Below, in pieces: positions 30,742 to 42,878 of a stretch of DNA of 64,000 nt; position 1 is the first letter of the stretch; the number at the start of each line of letters is the position of its first letter. The stretch covers positions 12,574,576 to 12,638,575 of the forward strand of contig CM049309.1 in the NCBI GenBank assembly GCA_026874595.1, read 5' to 3'. Position numbers and translations under genes: made by a program. Source of the stretch: Sipunculus nudus. Taxonomy: Eukaryota; Annelida; Sipuncula; Golfingiida; Sipunculidae. A model generated the notes under the pieces. The model saw only the letters and a program-made list of their open reading frames with translations, was not told the DNA's origin and made no database searches.

Positions 30742-32867
30742 TTTTTTTTCAGTTATTGTGAATAGCAGGATGTTGTTATGTGAAAAGCGGCTCGGATACT
30801 GCAGTCAATTACGGGAAGTGGGTATATATATTTGACCATTGTATTTAAAGTGATAAGTATTTCCTGAAGAGCGGTCAGTTCATAAGGCGTTGTTGAGAGT
30901 AGATATCTAGCGCAGTCTGGTACTCGCCATCGCAGAACCTATTGGACACGGTCCATTACTCTCAACCCATCACATCACAGGGCGTGGGAGGAATGATTAG
31001 GTCGGGGCGCCCGGTGCGGGCAGGGCCGTCCCGGTCCACTGCTTCTCACTCGGAACCGGGCAAGCCTCTTGATTATCATTACCAGTGCTCAGTTAAGGGA
31101 AATGACTTCAAACGGAGACTTAAACAATCGCAATGTTCTTGCAGTGTAACAGTGAGAAGATTATTACTCGGAGACCGCATTTAAATGCAGTTCAGAAAAG
31201 AGGGACAATCATCATTAATTCATGCAGTCGCTGGTATTTTGCCGCTGTTGCGCTGAAACTAAACAACCATTTTAATTATCCTAGTGATACATAATAAAAT
31301 AACAACAATTCAGTACAAGTACACGTGATGAGGTTTATTTAACAGGTTTGACTCAAGTGAATAATATTTTTTTAATGAATTCTTTTTGGGCCGAATCGAA
31401 AAAAAAAATCTTATCTTCTCGTAATGATTTCTATTTTATGTGCTCCTCGATTAGAATTATAAAGGGTGACACTAAAATTACCATTTTAAACGTAAAATGT
31501 TCGAAAGATTTTTGGCTATTTTTTTTTTTTTTTTTAGGCTCATGGATTGACAGCGGTGATGTCATCCGGTGTGGGCGAAGTAACCAGCGACTAGGATAAC
31601 CGCTGAGGAAACAGCTTCCGTAACTGACAGGCTTTAATAAATTAACAACTATATTTGTTCTCTTCTCACACACACATTCACGCGCGCACATGCAGTGAAT
31701 CAATTTTTAATATATTAATGCGCAAGATAAGAATAAAGAGATATATACATATCACCAATTAACATATATATTTTACTGCAGTGTCGCTGAATATACGTCA
31801 GGTGAAGACATCATGCAGTTCTTACATCAAACATTGCCGGCAGTCTGACCGACACGCACATGCATGTAAAAGTTTAAACAAACCAAAATGAGTCGTCAAG
31901 AAAAATCGACAAGTAACATCCAAAAATGCAGTTACCAATAAAAATACATTTTAACCAATACCTGCAGAAATAAAAAAAAATTTCCTAACCGCTTTGATGT
32001 AATACCGAGCAAAAGATCAAAGGCTGTTGTTTGTAAATTTGATGAAATTCGGAATTTTATTTTTGGTTCACCAAAGGCAATATCAAAACAATAACGTTAT
32101 CAAAAATAACTCCGACAAATTCACATGGCATTTTTATGTGTGACATTGAAAGTTTGGGTTGAGTTACAGAATTAATCGGAAACGAGCTCGATATACAGGA
32201 AAGCGGCCCTTCATTTTCATGTTCCGCTGCACTCTTGTAAAGGCCGAGGATTAATTTGCGGGAACAACTTTTGTTTTGCTATTGTACCGGTACAAAAGGC
32301 GACTTTGTCTGGGCCTGCGTATTCAGAAAACGAGATATCCTGGGTTCCATCATCTTTTAATAGTGGGCTTTATATTTTGCGGGATTTATTTCACGAGCCC
32401 CGGGCAAAGACTGCAACAAAGTATTCATGTTCGGAAAGCGCGTACTGCATTGAGTCTCTATATATATAGTCTCTTGTATTGATAATGATGTAATCGCATG
32501 ATTTTAATAAGGAAAATGGGTTACCAGAATTCGTAACAGACAGGATTTTCTCCATATTTATTGAAGATAAATGACAATAATATCTGACAGTGGGTTGAAA
32601 ATATTTATTATAATATAATTGAATATGTCAAGCAAATGAAATAGTTTATGTAGCAACAATATTGACATAACCCGCAACAATTTACATGTACACAAGGATG
32701 TTAGAAAAATATTGTTATTTTAGTGGATCAACACGTAAAAGCACCGAGTGCACGAAATATAAGCAAATACATAGATGTAATATATTATAGCACCTAAAGA
32801 GTTGTGAACCTAATATTTGAGGCGCTGCTCATGCAGCAGGCATGCAGAATGTCCTCTGGAAATTAGG
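30742..32867. repeat. Spacer S10 between p10 and p11
   Basis: 2126 bases; T-tract of 17 (31519-31535). Indistinguishable by eye from S5. Confidence 0.9.
30823..30830 (-). promoter_or_regulatory. TATA box of p10
   Basis: TATATATA 82 bases upstream of the p10 ATG. Confidence 0.6.
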
Positions 32868-34070
32868 TTAAAAAGAAAACTGTTTGTGAAACTGGCTGAG
32901 CACCGTCTGGGTCTGTTCAGCAGGGATGAGGGCCATGAGCTCCAAGGCATCTCTCATTCTCTTGAGCGTTTCATAGTTGTCTCTGCCCGTGACCGTCAGA
33001 GTGAAGACTTCCATATCACCTACTTTCCTCCGCTTGTCCATCGTGGCACCGACCTGCGGAGCCCCAAGACCTGTGGCTTTTCTTTTCTGGCCCGCCTGTG
33101 GACCTGTCTTCTCATCCACCCGACGGTCCCGACCGGGGCAGGCACAGATTCGGACCTCGGCAGACTGTCTGCCCAGCACTTGCCCCTGGTGTTCCAGCGT
33201 GAAGATGACCCTGAGAGGGCGTCTGTTCAGTCCACCCACACAGGAAGAGAAGCACATGAACTGGTAGAGGTTGGTGATCCATTGGTTACGCGCTTGTGGT
33301 GTCTGATGAGGTATAATGACTGACTGCCTGCGCGTTTCGGGGTCCTCGTAGTACCGGGAAAGTGAATGTTCGCATCGCAGCAGGTGGGATGGTGCTGGGT
33401 GGTTGTCGTTGAACTCGCTTGTACCGGCGTGGTTTGGACATCGGGTGACGATCTCCTGCACGTGTTCCGGTTTGACATAGACAGGCATGGCTCTCATAAT
33501 ACTACCGCTGGGAGGTGGGGTGGCCGTGGTGAACTTGACCGGACAAGCAGTGGCCATGCGCACATAGAGTTTATTCAGAGCTGGTGAGTAGGTCCAGTTG
33601 GCAGATTTGGTGTCCTTGACTGGCTGTTCGAAACCCACCTGGAAGCCGTAGTAGCCTGGGTATGCCGTGGCAGACGGCAGGGAGTGCTGCTGGCCTGTGG
33701 CTGGAGAAGCCTGCGGTGACGGGGTTGATGTGGTCAGGGGTACAGGGATTTGCGAGTCCGCTGCTCTGTCACTCATGTCACGTGACGCATCGGCTTCCAG
33801 CAGATCCTGTACGCTGTCGGCATGAGTGTAATATTCTTCGGGATCCGTTTTCAGAAGATCGGCGTGTGGACGGCCGAGAACTCCCTCCACGTCCGCCGTG
33901 CTGAGTGGACAGAGGTCCTCCGAATCCGAACCGGAACTGAGCGAATGCCACAGCTGATCCACCTCATCTGAAACATCGTATTGCTCGGTGTCTTCTAGCT
34001 CAAACGCTGGTTGCTTTTTCGCCGGGCTGGTTTGAAGATCGGTCCGATGATAGTGCATGAATGAAGTCAT
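32868..34070 (-). CDS. p53: p53 copy p11 (intronless, open)
   Basis: A complete 400-residue frame that encodes the same protein as p6 (E24, Y140, M192, R261, S399). Any divergence of function from p6 would have to come from expression, not protein sequence. Confidence 0.94.
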   Translation of the reverse strand: MTSFMHYHRTDLQTSPAKKQPAFELEDTEQYDVSDEVDQLWHSLSSGSDSEDLCPLSTADVEGVLGRPHADLLKTDPEEYYTHADSVQDLLEADASRDMSDRAADSQIPVPLTTSTPSPQASPATGQQHSLPSATAYPGYYGFQVGFEQPVKDTKSANWTYSPALNKLYVRMATACPVKFTTATPPPSGSIMRAMPVYVKPEHVQEIVTRCPNHAGTSEFNDNHPAPSHLLRCEHSLSRYYEDPETRRQSVIIPHQTPQARNQWITNLYQFMCFSSCVGGLNRRPLRVIFTLEHQGQVLGRQSAEVRICACPGRDRRVDEKTGPQAGQKRKATGLGAPQVGATMDKRRKVGDMEVFTLTVTGRDNYETLKRMRDALELMALIPAEQTQTVLSQFHKQFSF

Positions 34071-36199
34071 TTTTTTTCAGTTATTGTGAATAGCAGGATG
34101 TTGTTATGTGAAAAGCGGCTCGGATACTGCAGTCAATTACGGGAAGTGGGTATATATATTTGACCATTGTATTTAAAGTGATAAGTATTTCCTGAAGAGC
34201 GGTCAGTTCATAAGGCGTTGTTGAGAGTAGATATCTAGCGCAGTCTGGTACTCGCCATCGCAGAACCTATTGGACACGGTCCATTACTCTCAACCCATCA
34301 CATCACAGGGCGTGGGAGGAATGATTAGGTCGGGGCGCCCGGTGCGGGCAGGGCCGTCCCGGTCCACTGCTTCTCACTCGGAACCGGGCAAGCCTCTTGA
34401 TTATCATTACCAGTGCTCAGTTAAGGGAAATGACTTCAAACGGAGACTTAAACAATCGCAATGTTCTTGCAGTGTAACAGTGAGAAGATTATTACTCGGA
34501 GACCGCATTTAAATGCAGTTCAGAAAAGAGGGACAATCATCATTAATTCATGCAGTCGCTGGTATTTTGCCGCTGTTGCGCTGAAACTAAACAACCATTG
34601 TAATTATCCTAGTGATACATAATAAAATAACAACAATTCAGTACAAGTACACGTGATGAGGTTTATTTAACAGGTTTGACTCAAGTGAATAATATTTTTT
34701 AATGAATTCTTTTTGGGCCGATTCGAAAAAAAAAATCTTATCTTCTCGTAATGATTTCTATTTTATGTGCTCCTCGATTAGAATTATAAAGGGTGACACT
34801 AAAATTACCATTTTAAACGTAAAATGTTCGAAAGATTTTTGGCTATTTTTTTTTTTTTTTTTTTTTTAGGCTCATGGATTGACAGCGGTGATGTCATCCG
34901 GTGTGGGCGAAGTAACCAGCGACTAGGATAACCGCTGAGGAAACAGCTTCCGTAACTGACAGGCTTTAATAAATTAACAACTATATTTGTTCTCTTCTCA
35001 CACACACATTCACGCGCGCACATGCAGTGAATCAATTTTTAATATATTAATGCGCAAGATAAGAATAAAGAGATATATACATATCACCAATTAACATATA
35101 TATTTTACTGCAGTGTCGCTGAATATACGTCAGGTGAAGACATCATGCAGTTCTTACATCAAACATTGCCGGCAGTCTGACCGACACGCACATGCATGTA
35201 AAAGTTTAAACAAACCAAAATGAGTCGTCAAGAAAAATCGACAAGTAACATCCAAAAATGTAGTTACCAATAAAAATACATTTTAACCAATACCTGCAGA
35301 AATAAAAAAAAATTTCCTAACCGCTTTGATGTAATACCGAGCAAAAGATCAAAGGCTGTTGTTTGTAAATTTGATGAAATTCGGAATTTTATTTTTGGTT
35401 CACCAAAGGCAATATCAAAACGATAATGTTATCAAAAATAACTCCGACAAATTCACATGGCATTTTTATGTGTGACATTGAAAGTTTGGGTTGAGTTACA
35501 GAATTAATCGGAAACGAGCTCGATATACAGGAAAGCGGCCCTTCATTTTCATGTTCCGCTGCACTCTTGTAAAGGCCGAGGATTAATTTGCGGGAACAAC
35601 TTTTGTTTTGCTATTGTACCGGTACAAAAGGCGACTTTGTCTGGGCCTGCGTATTCAGAAAACGAGATATCCTGGGTTCCATCATCTTTTAATAGTGGGC
35701 TTTATATTTTGCGGGATTTATTTCACGAGCCCCGGGCAAAGACTGCAACAAAGTATTCATGTTCGGAAAGCGCGTACTGCATTGAGTCTCTATATATATA
35801 GTCTCTTGTATTGATAATGATGTAATCGCATGATTTTAATAAGGAAAATGGGTTACCAGAATTCGTAACAGACAGGATTTTCTCCATATTTATTGAAGAT
35901 AAATGACAATAATATCTGACAGTGGGTTGAAAATATTTATTATAATATAATTGAATATGTCAAGCAAATGAAATAGTTTATGTAGCAACAATATTGACAT
36001 AACCCGCAACAATTTACATGTACACAAGGATGTTAGAAAAATATTGTTATTTTAGTGGATCAACACGTAAAAGCACCGAGTGCACGAAATATAAGCAAAT
36101 ACATAGATGTAATATATTATAGCACCTAAAGAGTTGTGAACCTAATATTTGAGGCGCTGCTCATGCAGCAGGCATGCAGAATGTCCTCTGGAAATTAGG
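34071..36199. repeat. Spacer S11 between p11 and p12
   Basis: 2129 bases; T-tract of 22 (34846-34867). Differs from S6 by ATCATTACCAG near 34406 and CCATTGTAATT near 34600. Confidence 0.9.
34151..34158 (-). promoter_or_regulatory. TATA box of p11
   Basis: TATATATA 81 bases upstream of the p11 ATG. Confidence 0.6.
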
Positions 36200-37402
36200 T
36201 TAAAAAGAAAACTGTTTGTGAAACTGGCTGAGCACCGTCTGGGTCTGTTCAGCAGGGATGAGGGCCATGAGCTCCAGGGCATCTCTCATTCTCTTGAGCG
36301 TTTCATAGTTGTCTCTGCCCGTGACCGTCAGAGTGAAGACTTCCATATCACCTACTTTCCTCCGCTTGTCCATCGTGGCACCGACCTGCGGAGCCCCAAG
36401 ACCTGTGGCTTTTCTTTTCTGGCCCGCCTGTGGACCTGTCTTCTCATCCACCCGACGGTCCCGACCGGGGCAGGCACAGATTCGGACCTCGGCAGACTGT
36501 CTGCCCAGCACTTGCCCCTGGTGTTCCAGCGTGAAGATGACCCTGAGAGGGCGTCTGTTCAGTCCACCCACACAGGAAGAGAAGCACATGAACTGGTAGA
36601 GGTTGGTGATCCATTGGTTACCCGCTTGTGGTGTCTGATGAGGTATAATGACTGACTGCCTGCGCGTTTCGGGGTCCTCGTAGTACCGGGAAAGTGAATG
36701 TTCGCATCGCAGCAGGTGGGATGGTGCTGGGTGGTTGTCGTTGAACTCGCTTGTACCGGCGTGGTTTGGACATCGGGTGACGATCTCCTGCACGTGTTCC
36801 GGTTTGACATAGACAGGCATGGCTCTCATAATACTACCGCTGGGAGGTGGGGTGGCCGTGGTGAACTTGACCGGACAAGCAGTGGCCATGCGCACATAGA
36901 GTTTATTCAGAGCTGGTGAGTAGGTCCAGTTGGCAGATTTGGTGTCCTTGACTGGCTGTTCGAAACCCACCTGGAAGCCGTAGTAGCCTGGGTATGCCGT
37001 GGCAGACGGCAGGGAGTGCTGCTGGCCTGTGGCTGGAGAAGCCTGCGGTGACGGGGTTGATTTGGTCAGGGGTACAGGGATTTGCGAGTCCGCTGCTCTG
37101 TCACTCATGTCACGTGACGCATCGGCTTCCAGCAGATCCTGTACGCTGTCGGCATGAGTGTAATATTCTTCGGGATCCGTTTTCAGAAGATCGGCGTGTG
37201 GACGGCCGAGAACTCCCTCCACGTCCGCCGTGCTGAGTGGACAGAGGTCCTCCGAATCCGAACCGGAACTGAGCGAATGCCACAGCTGATCCACCTCATC
37301 TGAAACATCGTTTTGCTCGGTGTCTTCTAGCACAAACGCTGGTTGCTTTTTCGCCGGGCTGGTTTGAAGATTGGTCCGATGATAGTGCATGAATGAAGTC
37401 AT
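36200..37402 (-). CDS. p53: p53 copy p12 (intronless, open)
   Basis: A complete 400-residue frame that encodes the same protein as p7, including the K114 marker. Zinc-binding and DNA-contact residues are intact. Confidence 0.94.
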   Translation of the reverse strand: MTSFMHYHRTNLQTSPAKKQPAFVLEDTEQNDVSDEVDQLWHSLSSGSDSEDLCPLSTADVEGVLGRPHADLLKTDPEEYYTHADSVQDLLEADASRDMSDRAADSQIPVPLTKSTPSPQASPATGQQHSLPSATAYPGYYGFQVGFEQPVKDTKSANWTYSPALNKLYVRMATACPVKFTTATPPPSGSIMRAMPVYVKPEHVQEIVTRCPNHAGTSEFNDNHPAPSHLLRCEHSLSRYYEDPETRRQSVIIPHQTPQAGNQWITNLYQFMCFSSCVGGLNRRPLRVIFTLEHQGQVLGRQSAEVRICACPGRDRRVDEKTGPQAGQKRKATGLGAPQVGATMDKRRKVGDMEVFTLTVTGRDNYETLKRMRDALELMALIPAEQTQTVLSQFHKQFSF

Positions 37403-39535
37403 TTTTTTTTCAGTTATTGTGAATAGCAGGATGTTGTTATGTGAAAAGCGGCTCGGATACTGCAGTCAATTACGGGAAGTGGGTATATATATTTGACCAT
37501 TGTATTTAAAGTGATAAGTATTTCCTGAAGAGCGGTCAGTTCATAAGGCGTTGTTGAGAGTAGATATCTAGCGCAGTCTGGTACTCGCCATCGCAGAACC
37601 TATTGGACACGGTCCATTACTCTCAACCCATCACATCACAGGGCGTGGGAGGAATGATTAGGTCGGGGCGCCCGGTGCGGGCAGGGCCGTCCCGGTCCAC
37701 TGCTTCTCACTCGGAACCGGGCAAGCCTCTTGATTATCATTACCAGTGCTCAGTTAAGGGAAATGACTTCAAACGGAGACTTAAACAATCGCAATGTTCT
37801 TGCAGTGTAACAGTGAGAAGATTATTACTCGGAGACCGCATTTAAATGCAGTTCAGAAAAGAGGGACAATCATCATTAATTCATGCAGTCGCTGGTATTT
37901 TGCCGCTGTTGCGCTGAAACTAAACAACCATTTTAATTATCCTAGTGATACATAATAAAATAACAACAATTCAGTACAAGTACACGTGATGAGGTTCATT
38001 TAACAGGTTTGACTCAAGTGAATAATATTTTTTTAATGAATTCTATTTGGGCCGAATCGAAAAAAAAATCTTATCTTCTCGTAATGATTTCTATTTTATG
38101 TGCTCCTCGATTAGAATTATAAAGGGTGACACTAAAACTACCATTTTAAACGTAAAATGTTCGAAAGATTTTTGGCTATTTTTTTTTTTTTTTTTTTTTT
38201 TTTTAGGCTCATGGATTGACAGCGGTGATGTCATCCGGTGTGGGCGAAGTAACCAGCGACTAGGATAACCGCTGAGGAAACAGCTTCCGTAACTGACAGG
38301 CTTTAATAAATTAACAACTATATTTGTTCTCTTCTCACACACACATTCACGCGCGCACATGCAGTGAATCAATTTTTAATATATTAATGCGCACGATAAG
38401 AATAAAGAGATATATACATATCACCAATTAACATATATATTTTACTGCAGTGTCGCTGAATATACGTCAGGTGAAGACATCATGCAGTTCTTACATCAAA
38501 CATTGCCGGCAGTCTGACCGACACGCACATGCATGTAAAAGTTTAAACAAACCAAAATGAGTCGTCAAGAAAAATCGACAAGTAACATCCAAAATGCAGT
38601 TACCAATAAAAATACATTTTAACCAATACCTGCAGAAATAAAAAAAAATTTCCTGACCGCTTTGATGTAATACCGAGCAAAAGATCAAAGGCTGTTGTTT
38701 GTAAATTTGATGAAATTCGGAATTTTATTTTTGGTTCACCAAAGGCAATATCAAAACAATAACGTTATCAAAAATAACTCCGACAAATTCACATGGCATT
38801 TTTATGTGTGACATTGAAAGTTTGGGTTGAGTTACAGAATTAATCGGAAACGAGCTCGATATACAGGAAAGCGGCCCTTCATTTTCATGTTCCGCTGCAC
38901 TCTTGTAAAGGCCGAGGATTAATTTGCGGGAACAACTTTTGTTTTGCTATTGTACCGGTACAAAAGGCGACTTTGTCTGGGCCTGCGTATTCAGAAAATG
39001 AGATATCCTGGGTTCCATCATCTTTTAATAGTGGGCTTTATATTTTGCGGGATTTATTTCACGAGCCCCGGGCAAAGACTGCAACAAAGTATTCATGTTC
39101 GGAAAGCGCGTACTGCATTGAGTCTCTATATATATAGTCTCCTGTATTGATAATGATGTAATCGCATGATTTTAATAAGGAAAATGGGTTACCAGAATTC
39201 GTAACAGACAGGATTTTCTCCATATTTATTGAAGATAAATGACAATAATATCTGACAGTGGGTTGAAAATATTTATTATAATATAATTGAATATGTCAAG
39301 CAAATGAAATAGTTTATGTAGCAACAATATTGACATAACCCGCAACAATTTACATGTACACAAGGATGTTAGAAAAATATTGTTATTTTAGTGGATCAAC
39401 ACGTAAAAGCACCGAGTGCACGAAATATAAGCAAATACATAGATGTAATATATTATAGCACCTAAAGAGTTGTGAACCTAATATTTGAGGCGCTGCTCAT
39501 GCAGCAGGCATGCAGAATGTCCTCTGGAAAATAGG
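37403..39535. repeat. Spacer S12 between p12 and p13
   Basis: 2133 bases; the longest T-tract in the window, 26 (38179-38204), one more than its partner S7. Confidence 0.9.
37484..37491 (-). promoter_or_regulatory. TATA box of p12
   Basis: TATATATA 82 bases upstream of the p12 ATG. Confidence 0.6.
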
Positions 39536-40739
39536 TTAAAAAGGAAACTGTTTGTGAAACTGGCTAAGCACCGTCTGGGTCTGTTCAGCAGGGATGAGGG
39601 CCATGAGCTCCAGGGCATCTCTCATTCTCTTGAGCGTTTCATAGTTGTCTCTGCCCGTGACCGTCAGAGTGAAGACTTCCATATCACCTACTTTCCTCCG
39701 CTTGTCCATCGTGGCACCGACCTGCGGAGCCCCAAGACCTGTGGCTTTTCTTTTCTGGCCCGCCTGTGGACCTGTCTTCTCATCCACCCGACGGTCCCGA
39801 CCAGGGGCAGGCACAGATTCGGACCTCGGCAGACTGTCTGCCCAGCACTTGCCCCTGGTGTTCCAGCGTGAAGATGACCCTGAGAGGGCGTCTGTTCAGT
39901 CCACCCACACAGGAAGAGAAGCACATGAACTGGTAGAGGTTGGTGATCCATTGGTTACCCGCTTGTGGTGTCTGATGAGGTATAATGACTGACTGCCTGC
40001 GCGTTTCGGGGTCCTCGTAGTACCGGGAAAGTGAATGTTCGCATCGCAGCAGGTGGGATGGTGCTGGGTGGTTGTCGTTGAACTCGCTTGTACCGGCGTG
40101 GTTTGGACATCGGGTGACGATCTCCTGCACGTGTTCCGGTTTGACATAGACAGGCATGGCTCTGATAATACTACCGCTGGGAGGTGGGGTGGCCGTGGTG
40201 AACTTGACCGGACAAGCAGTGGGCATGCGCACATAGAGTTTATTCAGAGCTGGTGAGTAGGTCCAGTTGGCAGATTTGGTGTCCTTGACTGGCTGTTCGA
40301 AACCCACCTGGAAGCCGTAGTGGCCTGGGTATGCCGTGGCAGACGGCAGGGAGTGCTGCTGCCCTGTGGCTGGAGAAGCCTGCGGTGACGGGGTTGATGT
40401 GGTCAGGGGTACAGGGATTTGCGAGTCCGCTGCTCTGTCACTCATGTCACGTGACGCATCGGCTTCCAGCAGATCCTGTACGCTGTCGGCATGAGTGTAA
40501 TATTCTTCGGGATCCGTTTTCAGAAGATCGGCGTGTGGACGGCCGAGAACTCCCTCCACGTCCGCCGTGCTGAGTGGACAGAGGTCCTCCGAATCCGAAC
40601 CGGAACTGAGCGAATGCCACAGCTGATCCACCTCATCTGAAACATCGTATTGCTCGGTGTCTTCTAGCACAAACGCTGGTTGCTTTCTCGCCGGGCTGGT
40701 TTGAAGATGGGTCCGATGATAGTGCATGAATGAAGTCAT
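39536..40739 (-). pseudogene. p53: p53 copy p13, same +1 frameshift as p8
   Basis: 1204 bases with the same inserted base after codon 312 (near 39803) and the same A173P as p8. The product would be the same 319-residue form without nuclear signal or tetramerisation domain. The downstream 3' part is intact in the other frame. Confidence 0.9.
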
Positions 40740-42878
40740 TTTTTTCAGTTATTGTGAATAGCAGGATGTTGTTATGTGAAAAGCGGCTCGGATACTGCAG
40801 TCAATTACGGGAAGTGGGTATATATATTTGACCATTGTATTTAAAGTGATAAGTATTTCCTGAAGAGCGGTCAGTTCATAAGGCGTTGTTGAGAGTAGAT
40901 ATCTAGTGCAGTCTGGTACTCGCCATCGCAGAACCTATTGGACACGGTCCATTACTCTCAACCCATCACATCACAGGGCGTGGGAGGAATGATTAGGTCG
41001 GGGCGCCCGGTGCGGGCAGGGCCGTCCCGGTCCACTGCTTCTCACTCGGAACCGGGCAAGCCTCTTGATTATCATTACCAGTGCTCAGTTAAGGGAAATG
41101 ACTTCAAACGGAGACTTAAACAATCGCAATGTTCTTGCAGTGTAACAGTGAGAAGATTATTACTCGGAGACCGCATTTAAATGCAGTTCAGAAAAGAGGG
41201 ACAATCATCATTAATTCATGCAGTCGCTGGTATTTTGCCGCTGTTGCGCTGAAACTAAACAACCATTTTAATTATCCTAGTGATACATAATAAAATAACA
41301 ACAATTCAGTACAAGTACACGTGATGAGGTTTATTTAACAGGTTTGACTCAAGTGAATAATATTTTTTTAATGAATTCTTTTTGGGCCGAATCGAAAAAA
41401 AAATCTTATCTTCTCGTAATGATTTCTATTTTATGTGCTCCTCGATTAGAATTATTAGAATTATTAGAAGGGTGACACTAAAATTACCATTTTAAACGTA
41501 AAATGTTCTAAAGATTTTTGGCTATTTTTTTTTTTTTTTTTTTTTTAGGCTCATGGATTGACAGCGGTGATGTCATCCGGTGTGGGCGAAGTAACCAGCG
41601 ACTAGGATAACCGCTGAGGAAACAGCTTCCGTAACTGACAGGCTTTAATAAATTAACAACTATATTTGTTCTCTTCTCACACACACATTCACGCGCGCAC
41701 ATGCAGTGAATCAATTTTTAATATATTAATGCGCAAGATAAGAATAAAGAGATATATACATATCACCAATTAACATATATATTTTACTGCAGTGTCGCTG
41801 AATATACGTCAGGTGAAGACATCATGCAGTTCTTACATCAAACATTGCCGGCAGTCTGACCGACACGCACATGCATGTAAAAGTTTAAACAAACCAAAAT
41901 GAGTCGTCAAGAAAAATCGACAAGTAACATCCAAAAATGCAGTTACCAATAAAAATACATTTTAACCAATACCTGCAGAAATAAAAAAAAATTTCCTAAC
42001 CGCTTTGATGTAATACCGAGCAAAAGATCAAAGGCTGTTGTTTGTAAATTTGATGAAATTCGGAATTTTATTTTTGGTTCACCAAAGGCAATATCAAAAC
42101 GATAACGTTATCAAAAATAACTCCGACAAATTCACATGGCATTTTTATGTGTGACATTGAAAGTTTGGGTTGAGTTACAGAATTAATCGGAAACGAGCTC
42201 GATATACAGGAAAGCGGCCCTTCATTTTCATGTTCCGCTGCACTCTTGTAAAGGCCGAGGATTGATTTGCGGGAACAACTTTTGTTTTGCTATTGTACCG
42301 GTACAAAAGGCGACTTTGTCTGGGCCTGCGTATTCAGAAAATGAGATATCCTGGGTTCCATCATCTTTTAATAGTGGGCTTTATATTTTGCGGGATTTAT
42401 TTCACGAGCCCCGGGCAAAGACTGCAACAAAGTATTCATGTTCGGAAAGCGCGTACTGCATTGAGTCTCTATATATATAGTCTCCTGTATTGATAATGAT
42501 GTAATCGCATGATTTTAATAAGGAAAATGGGTTACCAGAATTCGTAACAGACAGGATTTTCTCCATATTTATTGAAGATAAATGACAATAATATCTGACA
42601 GTGGGTTGAAAATATTTATTATAATATAATTGAATATGTCAAGCAAATGAAATAGTTTATGTGGCAACAATATTGACATAACCCGCAACAATTTACATGT
42701 ACACAAGGATGTTAGAAAAATATTGTTATTTTAGTGGATCAACACGTAAAAGCACCGAGTGCACGAAATATAAGCAAATACATAGATGTAATATATTATA
42801 GCACCTAAAGAGTTGTGAACCTAATATTTGAGGCGCTGCTCATGCAGCAGGCATGCAGAATGTCCTCTGGAAATTAGG
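40740..42878. repeat. Spacer S13 between p13 and p14
   Basis: 2139 bases; T-tract of 22 (41525-41546). Matches S8 to about 42663, including the 9-base duplication (41445-41462), GATTGATTTGC near 42262 and TGTGGCAAC, then reads ATATATTATAG where S8 reads ATATATTTTAG. Confidence 0.9.
40819..40826 (-). promoter_or_regulatory. TATA box of p13
   Basis: TATATATA 80 bases upstream of the p13 ATG. Confidence 0.6.

Larger units (their letters stand above)
28240..42663. repeat. Higher-order repeat block B (right copy)
   Basis: Near-exact copy of block A, running from S9 through p10, p11, p12 and p13 into S13. The gene 3' ends sit 16435, 16435, 16435 and 16436 bases from those of p5, p6, p7 and p8. 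That both frameshift and nonsense lesions are duplicated shows the block was copied after those genes were broken. A false duplication during assembly would look the same, although the few scattered differences argue for two real copies. Confidence 0.88.
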
